6,815 nt of DNA, taken from positions 1 through 6,815 of the forward strand of contig JAOUGY010000205.1 of assembly GCA_029865445.1 (NCBI GenBank), in the 5' to 3' direction. Of this stretch, positions 1 to 6,425 are shown one piece after another. The position numbers and the translations under genes were made by a program. Origin of the DNA: Acidimicrobiia bacterium (lineage in GTDB: Bacteria > Actinomycetota > Acidimicrobiia > Spongiisociales > ZC4RG35). Below the pieces are notes generated by a model that was given only the letters and a program-made list of their open reading frames with translations, did not search any database and was not told the origin of the DNA. Numbering within the stretch: the stretch's first letter is position 1; each line of letters opens with the position of its first letter.

Positions 1-1941
<1,941 letters not shown>

Positions 1942-1950
1942 GACTGGTTG

Positions 1951-1956
1951 CCTCCC
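1951..1956 (-). promoter_or_regulatory. Ribosome binding site of nrdJ
   Basis: GGGAGG on the minus strand lies 9 nt before ATG 1941. It fixes the start of NrdJ at MSEVATG rather than at internal ATGs. Confidence 0.75.
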
Positions 1957-1974
1957 TCTTCTCTCGTCCTCTGA

Positions 1975-1988
1975 CCGCTGTACAGCGG
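1975..1988. repeat. Perfect 14-bp palindrome in nrdJ leader
   Basis: CCGCTGTACAGCGG is its own reverse complement. It lies 34 bp upstream of the nrdJ start codon, inside the predicted untranslated leader. It could be a protein-binding site or a short RNA stem. No known operator was recognised. Confidence 0.45.
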
Positions 1989-2053
1989 CGCCTGGGGCAC
2001 GCCGAACACTCATGTGTTTCAACGCTTCTGCGCCCCTGATTACTCCCTCCACA

Positions 2054-2069
2054 CCACAAGATGTTGTGG
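2054..2069. promoter_or_regulatory. NrdR box 1 (proximal to nrdJ)
   Basis: CCACAAGATGTTGTGG is a 16-bp near-palindrome: arms CCACAA and TTGTGG around GATG, extended by one more matched pair on each side (2053-2070). It matches the form of NrdR boxes (consensus about acaCwAtATaTwGtgt), the sites bound by the Zn/ATP-cone repressor NrdR in front of ribonucleotide reductase genes. Its position upstream of nrdJ and the 31-bp spacing to the second box support the call. NrdR itself is not in the window. Confidence 0.8.
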
Positions 2070-2084
2070 TCCGATGAAGATCAG

Positions 2085-2100
2085 ACACCACATCTTGGGC
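2085..2100. promoter_or_regulatory. NrdR box 2 (distal, less perfect)
   Basis: ACACCACATCTTGGGC shares the core ACATCTTG with the reverse strand of box 1 but has a degenerate right arm. Its centre (2092.5) is 31 bp from the centre of box 1 (2061.5), about three helical turns, which is the usual arrangement of paired NrdR boxes. Confidence 0.72.
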
Positions 2101-2110
2101 CGGACACACA

Positions 2111-2139
2111 ACTGTAATTACAGGCGTGTCGTTCGTCAA
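2111..2139 (-). promoter_or_regulatory. nrdJ promoter, sigma70-type
   Basis: On the minus strand, TTGACG (2139-2134) is followed after exactly 17 bp by TACAGT (2116-2111), close to the -35/-10 consensus. Transcription would begin near 2104, giving a leader of about 160 nt. Both NrdR-like boxes would then lie just downstream of the start point, where a bound repressor would block clearance. The -10 element sits inside a perfect 12-bp palindrome (2112-2123). Confidence 0.6.
2112..2123. repeat. AT-rich palindrome over the nrdJ -10 element
   Basis: CTGTAATTACAG is a perfect 12-bp palindrome, flanked by ACAC (2106-2109) on one side and GTGT (2126-2129) on the other at equal distances. It overlaps the -10 hexamer and the end of the spacer of the predicted nrdJ promoter. 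It does not share the 16-bp layout of the two NrdR-like boxes, so it may serve a different regulator or be chance. Confidence 0.45.
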
Positions 2140-2254
2140 TGTTCTAATCCGGGAGATTTCGCGAACGCCGTGAGAACGCGCGCGACCACGGGGAAGTGGG
2201 GGAAGTAGCGGCCTCCCGGCCCGCGGCCGCCACGCTAGACCACCCTCCCCGACC

Positions 2255-2286
2255 CGCGAAAACCCACCACCGGTCGGGATTTCGCG
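2255..2286. other. Imperfect hairpin, possible terminator of the SRPBCC operon
   Basis: CGCGAAAACCC (2255-2265) and GGGATTTCGCG (2276-2286) pair over 11 positions with one mismatch around a 10-nt loop. A competing perfect 7-bp stem uses CCCGACC (2248-2254) with GGTCGGG (2272-2278), so the two folds exclude each other. A smaller stem lies at 2309-2327 (GAC, one mismatch, TCGC, TCA loop). Both come after the minus-strand SRPBCC stop at 2391, so either may help end that transcript. No U-tract follows. Confidence 0.35.
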
Positions 2287-2390
2287 AGGTCCACAACCCT
2301 GGGTAGCAGACGTCGCTCAGCGAAGTCGTGGGCCCGCGGAATTGCGGAATCGGGCTCCTGCGGGTCCACCGGGCGGCGTTGATGCCCGGG

Positions 2391-2831
2391 TCAGGACTGC
2401 GTTTCGAGGATCTGTTTGAGCCGGGCGAGGTCCTTCTGGTTTGCCCGCTGCATGGCCGAGGTCATCATCGGCGCCGCCACCTTCGAGAACCCTGAGGGCT
2501 CGCCCCGGTTGCGGAGCGTCATCCGGGTAGACCCAGTCCCGAGGTCGTCCCATGTGTAGGTGGTCTCCATCGGGAATGGTCCTTCGGCCGTCCGCATCAC
2601 CAGTCGACGTCCGGGTTCGTACTCGACGATCTCGTAGGTGTATGCGAGCCGTCTCCCGAGGAACCGGGCGACGAACGACACCCGTCCTCCAACCTGGACC
2701 GGTGGGTTGGTCTGCCACGCCGACGATTCGATGTTGGCGTACCACTCGGGTGCATTGTCTGGGTCGGCGGCGTAGGCGGAGACGTCGGCGATGGGCCGAC
2801 CGATCACCGTTTCGGTGACCACGTCGACCAT
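2391..2831 (-). CDS. SRPBCC (START-like) family protein
   Basis: A 146-residue cytoplasmic protein with the SRPBCC/polyketide cyclase-like helix-grip fold: an opening strand and helix (VTETVIGRPIADVSAYAAD, residues 4-23), the tryptophan-tyrosine after the first helix (EWYANIES, 29-36), successive beta strands (VSFVARFLGRRLAYTYEIVEYEPGRRLVMR region, 51-80; METTYTWDDLG, 88-98; TRMTLRNRG, 102-110), and a long C-terminal helix (from about 117). Members bind hydrophobic ligands in a cavity; the ligand here is unknown. The start codon overlaps the stop of the upstream SRPBCC gene by one base (TGATG) and has no Shine-Dalgarno of its own, implying translational coupling. It is the second gene of a two-gene unit probably under the divergent ArsR regulator. 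The length is normal for the family. Confidence 0.88.
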   Translation of the reverse strand: MVDVVTETVIGRPIADVSAYAADPDNAPEWYANIESSAWQTNPPVQVGGRVSFVARFLGRRLAYTYEIVEYEPGRRLVMRTAEGPFPMETTYTWDDLGTGSTRMTLRNRGEPSGFSKVAAPMMTSAMQRANQKDLARLKQILETQS

Positions 2832-3259
2832 CAGTTGCGAACGGCCGGATCGGGGACCCCGGAGCGCGTCACGGCGACGAGGTTGTCGAGGAATCGGACC
2901 CAGGCCGGGGTGATCACCGGGATGATCGGGTCGTCGTCGGCGAAGCCGTCGTGGGTGAACATCAACTCACTCCCGCCGTCGGTGTCGGTGAGTTCGAATC
3001 GTATCGTCGTGCCCTTCCACCATGGCGGGTTCTCGTCGATGGTCCACTCGATGGTCGAGTCGTCCGCTTCGCTGACCCGGAGGTCGAAGACCACGGGAGA
3101 GGTGGGGAACGAAACGTGGAAGACGTCGCCGGAGACGCCCGCGTCCCCGGTCACGGTGTCCGACCACCAGCCGGCGATCCCCTCGGGAGTCCGCAGGCAC
3201 CGCTGGAAGTCACCTGCCGGCATCTCGGATTCGAACTTGGCGCGCACTGCGTTGGTCAT
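2831..3259 (-). CDS. SRPBCC / AHSA1-like domain protein
   Basis: A 142-residue protein beginning MTNAVRAKF. ATG 3259 was chosen because GGAGG lies at 3264-3268, four nt upstream, and because the longer frame to 3424 would run through the promoter and into the opposing arsR gene. The family pattern is clear: helix then GIAGWWSD (28-35), a beta sheet including PVVFDLRVSEADD (55-67) and IEWTIDENPPWWKGTTIRFEL (70-90, read with gaps), the strand ELMFTHDGF (98-106), and a final helix with WVRFLDNL (120-127). This resembles SRPBCC proteins annotated as activator of Hsp90 ATPase homologue 1-like, which in bacteria are small ligand-binding proteins often paired with an ArsR repressor. It is first in its operon, divergent from arsR, with its promoter at 3290-3318. 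A binding partner or substrate cannot be read from the sequence. Confidence 0.88.
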   Translation of the reverse strand: MTNAVRAKFESEMPAGDFQRCLRTPEGIAGWWSDTVTGDAGVSGDVFHVSFPTSPVVFDLRVSEADDSTIEWTIDENPPWWKGTTIRFELTDTDGGSELMFTHDGFADDDPIIPVITPAWVRFLDNLVAVTRSGVPDPAVRN

Positions 3260-3273
3260 CTGGCCTCCATGGT

Positions 3274-3298
3274 CGATATTTAAGTTAGGACTATATCG
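3274..3298. promoter_or_regulatory. Candidate ArsR operator between the divergent units
   Basis: CGATAT (3274-3279) and ATATCG (3293-3298) form an inverted repeat with a 13-bp spacer; a nested AGT/ACT pair around TAGG (3283-3292) shares nearly the same centre. AT-rich imperfect dyads in promoter regions are typical targets of dimeric ArsR-family repressors. It covers the -10 element and start point of the minus-strand promoter and lies upstream of the arsR -10, so one site could act on both directions. Confidence 0.6.
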
Positions 3299-3318
3299 TG
3301 ACGGCGAGGACGTTTCAA
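3290..3318 (-). promoter_or_regulatory. Promoter of the two minus-strand SRPBCC genes
   Basis: On the minus strand TTGAAA (3318-3313), 17 bp, then TATAGT (3295-3290) is a near-consensus sigma70-type promoter. The start point would be near 3283, giving a leader of about 24 nt that contains the GGAGG of the first SRPBCC gene. The dyad at 3274-3298 overlaps the -10 and start point. Confidence 0.7.
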
Positions 3319-3325
3319 CTTCCGC

Positions 3326-3331
3326 TAAAAT
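3326..3331 (+). promoter_or_regulatory. -10 element of a probable leaderless arsR promoter
   Basis: TAAAAT fits the TANNNT form of actinobacterial -10 elements. It ends 7 nt before GTG 3339, the distance expected from a -10 to the transcription start. No clear -35 hexamer lies 16-18 bp upstream. The ATG at 3330 overlaps this element, so that ATG would not be on the transcript. Confidence 0.5.
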
Positions 3332-3338
3332 GTCGAAC

Positions 3339-3638
3339 GTGGATGCATTGCAGATCGTTGCCGAGCCCCGCCGCAGGGAGATCCTCGCGCTCATCTGGAA
3401 CGATGAGATGGCTGCCGGAGACATCGCCGATCAATTCGACGTGAGCTTCGCCGCCGTCTCCCAGCACCTCGGCGTCCTGCGAAACGCGGGCTTCGTCAAG
3501 GTCAGGCCGAACGGGCGCCAGAGGCTCTATCGGGCCGATCGAGAAGCTCTGGGGCCGCTGCGCCAGGTTCTCGAATCGATGTGGGACGACACGCTCGCCC
3601 GACTGGCCACTGCGGTCGAAGACTCGGAGGACACGTGA
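3339..3638 (+). CDS. ArsR/SmtB-family winged-helix transcriptional repressor
   Basis: A 99-residue DNA-binding protein reading MDALQIVAEPRRREILALIW from GTG 3339. The helix-turn-helix is AAGDIADQFDVSFAAVSQHL (25-44) followed by GVLRNAGFV (45-53), and the wing is VRPNGRQRLYR (55-65); a dimerisation helix follows. The ELCVCDL metal motif of arsenic and cadmium sensors is absent, placing it with the non-metal ArsR proteins often found next to SRPBCC genes. An alternative ATG at 3330 would add MSN, but it has no ribosome binding site and sits inside the TAAAAT -10 element, so a leaderless GTG start is preferred. The stop overlaps the next SRPBCC start (GTGA), indicating coupled expression. It probably represses its own unit and the divergent SRPBCC pair through the dyad at 3274-3298. 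The inducing signal is unknown. Confidence 0.9.
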   Translation: MDALQIVAEPRRREILALIWNDEMAAGDIADQFDVSFAAVSQHLGVLRNAGFVKVRPNGRQRLYRADREALGPLRQVLESMWDDTLARLATAVEDSEDT

Positions 3639-4066
3639 GCGATCCGATCGTGCGTGAACGGCTGGTGCACGCACCGGCGGCGAAGGTGTACGCCTACCTG
3701 ACCGACTCCGACCGGTGGGCCGAGTGGCAGGGAGTCTCCGCCCATCACGACCCCCGACCGGGTGGGCTCTTCTCGATCGAGATGCCCGTGGGGACAACGG
3801 CGCGGGGAGAGTTCGTGGAGTTGGTGCCAGACCGACGGGTCGTGTTCACATGGGGTTGGGTCGACCATCCCGGTGTGCCGCCAGGGTCGAGCACGGTGAC
3901 GATCGAACTGATTCCCGACGCCGGCGGCACCCTCGTCAGGCTCACGCACGACGGACTCCCCGACGAGGAGGTCCCTTTGCATGTGGCAGGGTGGGAGCAC
4001 TACCTGCCCCGACTCGGAACGGCAGCCGAAGGCGGCGATCCGGGGGCCGATCGCCTCCCCGGTTGA
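3635..4066 (+). CDS. SRPBCC family protein, coupled to arsR
   Basis: A 143-residue SRPBCC/AHSA1-like protein starting at GTG 3635, with GGAGG at 3626-3630 inside the end of arsR. The GTGA overlap with the arsR stop is a classic coupling junction. Family features: IVRERLVHAPAAKVYAYLTD (5-24, first strand and helix), RWAEWQG (27-33), a curved beta sheet with GGLFSIEMP (43-51), TARGEFVELVPDRRVVFTWGW (55-75, read in two strands), STVTIELIPDAGGTLVRLTHDGLP (86-109, two strands), and the C-terminal helix with GWEHYLPRL (119-127). The pattern strand-THDGLP-helix-GWEHYL is typical of SRPBCC proteins paired with ArsR. The last 15 residues are low-complexity and probably disordered. It is the third SRPBCC protein in 1.7 kb; ligand and role are unknown. 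Confidence 0.9.
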   Translation: MSDPIVRERLVHAPAAKVYAYLTDSDRWAEWQGVSAHHDPRPGGLFSIEMPVGTTARGEFVELVPDRRVVFTWGWVDHPGVPPGSSTVTIELIPDAGGTLVRLTHDGLPDEEVPLHVAGWEHYLPRLGTAAEGGDPGADRLPG

Positions 4067-4141
4067 TTGCCATCGATTTGGATTGACGCGTATCACCAGA
4101 GAAGTCCGGCGCTCTGTTCCACGCGCAAGACAAGGGGGCGC

Positions 4142-5647
4142 ATGTTCCTTCCGTCGCTGCTCCGGCCCCTCCCCGGACAGCATCCGGCGAGTGGCCTGCT
4201 GGAAGAACCGAGGCCGGTCACGACCGTCGCCGAAACCGAATTCGTTGCCGAAGACTTGGCCCGCGAACTCCACGAACGCTCACGATGGGCCCGGACCGTG
4301 TGGGTGAGAGCGCGGTCCGACGGATCCGACCGCCTGCCCGCCGCCATCGACGCCGGGCTTAAGCGTGCAGGAGGCCATGGTCTCGAGACCTGGGACGGTG
4401 TGGTCGTCGTCGAAATGGACGGATCACCCGACGCCGCGACCCGCCGTTTCCTCAGCGACTTGGCTGCAACCGCCGAAGCCGGTTCGTTCGCTCTCGTGAC
4501 CAGCGGGAGAGCTGGGCCCAGGTCGCGTTCCGGATTGACCGCCGCAGTGAGTCGGGACATCGAAGACGCCGCCGAGGCCTGGGGGCGAGGTCCGGTTTCC
4601 GCCGCATTCGAGTCTGCCAGGAGGCCCAAGGCAGTCACCGACTCCGTCAGCACCCGACTGGTGTCCCGACTCGGGCGCAGCCAGCGCGACATTCTCGAAC
4701 TCGCCGTCCGCGCCGGGTACTGGCATTCCCAACTGGGTACCGGCGAATCCGATTTCCCGCTCCGACCCTGGATGATCCCGCTCGAAGAAGGATGGTGGTG
4801 GGTTCGCCCCGCCTGGCGCGCCTCGCTCGACCGGGCGCTCGCCCGCACCCCCCTGCGAGTGGGCGCTGGCCCGTCGGTGTGTGAGGAGCCGCCTGCCACC
4901 CTCTCCGTCCGCATGTTGGGTCCCGTCGACGTGACCTTCGACGGCGCACCCGTCGATGGATGGAACGGTCGAGTCGGAATCAACGTCTTGCGATACCTAC
5001 TGCTCACGAACGGCCGCCGCTGCCCCCGTGATCAGCTCCTCGATCAGTTTTGGCCCGACGCCGACCCGGCTGCCGCCAGGAATCGTCTCCAGGTGGCGCT
5101 CTCGGGAGTGCGAAGAGCCTTCAGGGCGGTCACCGACGAACCGGTGATCTCGTTCGACGACGGCATGTACCGGATCGGCGTGCGGGTGGAAACCGACATT
5201 GACCAGTTCGATCGCCACGTAGCGTCCGCCCGGACGCATGAACGGAACGGTGACGTCGAGGCGGCGATCAGAAGCTACGGCGAAGCGGCCCGGCTCTACC
5301 GCGGCGACCTCGCGCCCGACGCACCGTACGACCAGTGGACGCTGCTCCCCAGGGAGTCGTATCGCATCAAGATCATCGATGTTCTCGACCGGCTCGCCGT
5401 GCTGCGCATGCAGCGCGACGATCTCGACGAGGCCATCGATGTAGGACACCGCATCCTGGAGCGGGATGCGTGCAGGGAAGACATTCACCGGATGCTCATG
5501 GAGTGTTACCGGCGACAGGGTCGTGCCCATCAGGCGTTCCGCCAGTACGAGTACTGCGAACGAGCACTTCGAGCGGAGCTGGGGCTCCAACCCTGTCCCG
5601 AGACGGTGCGGTTGTACCGGGAGATGAGGACGTCGGAACGGGGTTGA
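4142..5647 (+). CDS. SARP/AfsR-like transcriptional regulator with winged helix, BTAD and degenerate N-terminal ATPase-like region
   Basis: A 501-residue regulator. The C-terminal half is clear: a winged-helix DNA-binding domain of the SARP/OmpR type at about 253-346 (LSVRMLGPVDVTFDG, LRYLLLTNGRRCPRDQLLDQFWPDAD, ARNRLQVALSGVRRAF), then a TPR-like bacterial transcriptional activator domain at about 352-497 (LYRGDLAPD, the AIDVGHRILERDACREDIHRMLM segment, GRAHQAFRQYEYCERAL, ELGLQPCPETVRLY). The N-terminal 250 residues are less conserved. WDGVVVVEMDG (84-94) and SFALVTSGR (115-123) resemble the Walker B strand and following sensor strand of STAND/MalT ATPases, and RLGRSQRDILELAVRAGYW (176-194) resembles their winged-helix linker, but no GxxxxGK[ST] P-loop precedes them. 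ATG 4142 was chosen for AAGGGGG at 4132-4138; a TTG at 4067 lacks a binding site. It follows the SRPBCC gene by 75 nt and could share its transcript. Target genes cannot be read from the sequence. Confidence 0.9.
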   Translation: MFLPSLLRPLPGQHPASGLLEEPRPVTTVAETEFVAEDLARELHERSRWARTVWVRARSDGSDRLPAAIDAGLKRAGGHGLETWDGVVVVEMDGSPDAATRRFLSDLAATAEAGSFALVTSGRAGPRSRSGLTAAVSRDIEDAAEAWGRGPVSAAFESARRPKAVTDSVSTRLVSRLGRSQRDILELAVRAGYWHSQLGTGESDFPLRPWMIPLEEGWWWVRPAWRASLDRALARTPLRVGAGPSVCEEPPATLSVRMLGPVDVTFDGAPVDGWNGRVGINVLRYLLLTNGRRCPRDQLLDQFWPDADPAAARNRLQVALSGVRRAFRAVTDEPVISFDDGMYRIGVRVETDIDQFDRHVASARTHERNGDVEAAIRSYGEAARLYRGDLAPDAPYDQWTLLPRESYRIKIIDVLDRLAVLRMQRDDLDEAIDVGHRILERDACREDIHRMLMECYRRQGRAHQAFRQYEYCERALRAELGLQPCPETVRLYREMRTSERG

Positions 5648-5668
5648 AGCGGTCTCCGCCTCAACCCC
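5640..5668. terminator. Bidirectional hairpin terminator between convergent genes
   Basis: GGGGTTGA (5640-5647) pairs perfectly with TCAACCCC (5661-5668); after one A-C mismatch, GCGG (5649-5652) pairs with CCGC (5656-5659) around a TCT loop. The hairpin begins inside the stop codon of the SARP-like gene and fills the 27-nt gap before the stop of the opposing gene. It has no T-tract, as is common in GC-rich actinobacteria. Confidence 0.7.
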
Positions 5669-5674
5669 ACTCCG

Positions 5675-6388
5675 TCAACTCGCCGCTTCGACGGCCGGGT
5701 CTTCGAATTCGAAGACCGCGACCAACTGGTTCAGCCCCTGCGGCACCGGCACCTGCTCGAACAACACCTGGATCGGGTGTGGAGGATCCAACCGTCCCGT
5801 CTTCACACCGATCGGCAGACCGATCGGAGCGCCGGCGGGACGTCTGGTTCCGAACGGCCGGGCTTCGAGAACCACCCGATACCCGGTACCCACGTCTTCC
5901 AACGCATCTGTCGACAACGTGAGCGGGACGTCCCTCGGACCTCCGCCCATGACCTTGCCGACCGCCAGCGCGATCCGGCGTCGGCCGGGTTGCTCGGACT
6001 CCACGGATGTTCGGTCACCGAGTCCCGCATGGGATTCGATGAACGCCGTCACTGCCTCCGCTGCCCACCCCGGCCACTTCGAACCCTCTTGGGTTCGCAC
6101 GTCGGTCGTGTGGGTTCGGACCGCCGACCCTTCGGAGTCGACGGCCACCCTGACGAGAAACGACTCGGTGTGCTCTGAGGGGGGAGCGGGTCCGGTTTCG
6201 GCCCGCTCCCCGGCCTCTCGAGCCAGCTCGCGCATCCTCTGGGTGGTCAGTCCCCGGATGCCCGCCAGGGCTCCGAGGACCGACGACAGCTCCTGCCACG
6301 TCATCACTCCTGCTGCATGCAGGTTGTGTTCGGTGGCGGAACCGATGCCTTTCAGCAGGCTGAACTCGGCGATGGATTCGCTCGACAT
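5675..6388 (-). CDS. Helix-hairpin-helix protein with C-terminal beta-rich domain, function unknown
   Basis: A 237-residue protein not assigned to a named family. Residues 8-36 (EFSLLKGIGSATEHNLHAAG then VMTWQELSSV) form a helix-hairpin-helix motif of the GIGxxxxxxLxxAGxxTWxEL type seen in DNA-binding or subunit-docking modules, and 37-60 (LAGIRGLTTQRMRELAREAG) is a probable second one. After a short acidic, proline-rich linker (61-75) comes a beta/alpha region with SFLVRVAVDSEG (76-87) and the tryptophan-rich KWPGWAAEAVTAFIESHAG (104-122). The rest (136-232) is mostly beta strand (RRRIALAVGKV, VPLTLST, YRVVLEARPFG, NQLVAVFEFED). There is no signal peptide or membrane segment. ATG 6388 has AGGAG at 6395-6399, 6 nt upstream. 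It lies 37 nt after the stop of the upstream partial gene, on the same strand, so an operon is likely. HhH could mean nucleic-acid binding, or just protein docking. Confidence 0.8.
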   Translation of the reverse strand: MSSESIAEFSLLKGIGSATEHNLHAAGVMTWQELSSVLGALAGIRGLTTQRMRELAREAGERAETGPAPPSEHTESFLVRVAVDSEGSAVRTHTTDVRTQEGSKWPGWAAEAVTAFIESHAGLGDRTSVESEQPGRRRIALAVGKVMGGGPRDVPLTLSTDALEDVGTGYRVVLEARPFGTRRPAGAPIGLPIGVKTGRLDPPHPIQVLFEQVPVPQGLNQLVAVFEFEDPAVEAAS

Positions 6389-6394
6389 CGTGAG
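6389..6394 (-). promoter_or_regulatory. Spacer between AGGAG and ATG of the HhH gene
   Basis: The Shine-Dalgarno AGGAG occupies 6395-6399 and is separated from ATG 6388 by these 6 nt. This spacing decides the start of the HhH protein. Confidence 0.5.
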
Positions 6395-6410
6395 CTCCTC
6401 TCATCGATGT

Positions 6411-6424
6411 CCCGACGAGTCGGG
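6411..6424. repeat. Short inverted repeat in the intercistronic gap
   Basis: CCCGAC (6411-6416) and GTCGGG (6419-6424) form a compact dyad right after the stop codon (6428-6426) of the upstream partial gene. As RNA it would be a 5-bp stem with a four-base loop. It is too small for confident termination; it may tune the ratio of the two products or stabilise the message. Confidence 0.35.
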
Positions 6425-6425
6425 A

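Larger units (their letters stand above)
1942..2390. other. Non-coding region upstream of nrdJ
   Basis: This 449-base gap has no convincing gene. From right to left it holds the tail after the SRPBCC gene (hairpins at 2309-2327 and 2255-2286), a GC-rich stretch around 2200-2250 with nothing recognisable, the nrdJ promoter (2111-2139), two NrdR-like boxes (2054-2100), and a leader of about 160 nt with short dyads at 2005-2018 and 1975-1988. Short open frames on either strand here lack a ribosome binding site and recognisable protein sequence. No cobalamin riboswitch B12-box could be identified by eye, which would have been a natural control for a B12-dependent enzyme. Confidence 0.7.

Noticed and set aside
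2014..2208. Short plus-strand frame in the nrdJ upstream region
   Set aside because: It covers the promoter and NrdR boxes, has no ribosome binding site and no protein-like composition.
2835..3338. Upstream extension of the ArsR reading frame to an ATG at 2835
   Set aside because: The extra 168 residues run antisense through the minus-strand SRPBCC gene and the promoter region; ArsR homology begins only at DALQIVAEPRRREIL.
3260..3424. N-terminal extension of the first minus-strand SRPBCC protein to 3424
   Set aside because: It would run into arsR and across the divergent promoter. The start at 3259 has GGAGG in front and matches normal family length.
4083..4088. TTGACG hexamer as a -35 for a separate promoter of the SARP-like gene
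   Set aside because: No -10-like hexamer lies 16-18 bp downstream (CCGGCG at 17 bp), so a promoter here is not supported.
4067..4141. TTG start at 4067 for the SARP-like protein, directly after the SRPBCC stop
   Set aside because: No Shine-Dalgarno and no recognisable protein sequence in the added 25 residues; ATG 4142 has AAGGGGG in front.
3527..4273. A 248-codon minus-strand frame across arsR, the SRPBCC gene and the start of the SARP-like gene
   Set aside because: It crosses three well-supported plus-strand coding regions and their junctions and shows no family resemblance.
4093..5007. A 304-codon open frame on the minus strand over the SARP-like gene
   Set aside because: Its translation is Ser/Arg/Pro-rich low-complexity typical of shadow frames; the plus strand encodes a clear winged helix and BTAD.
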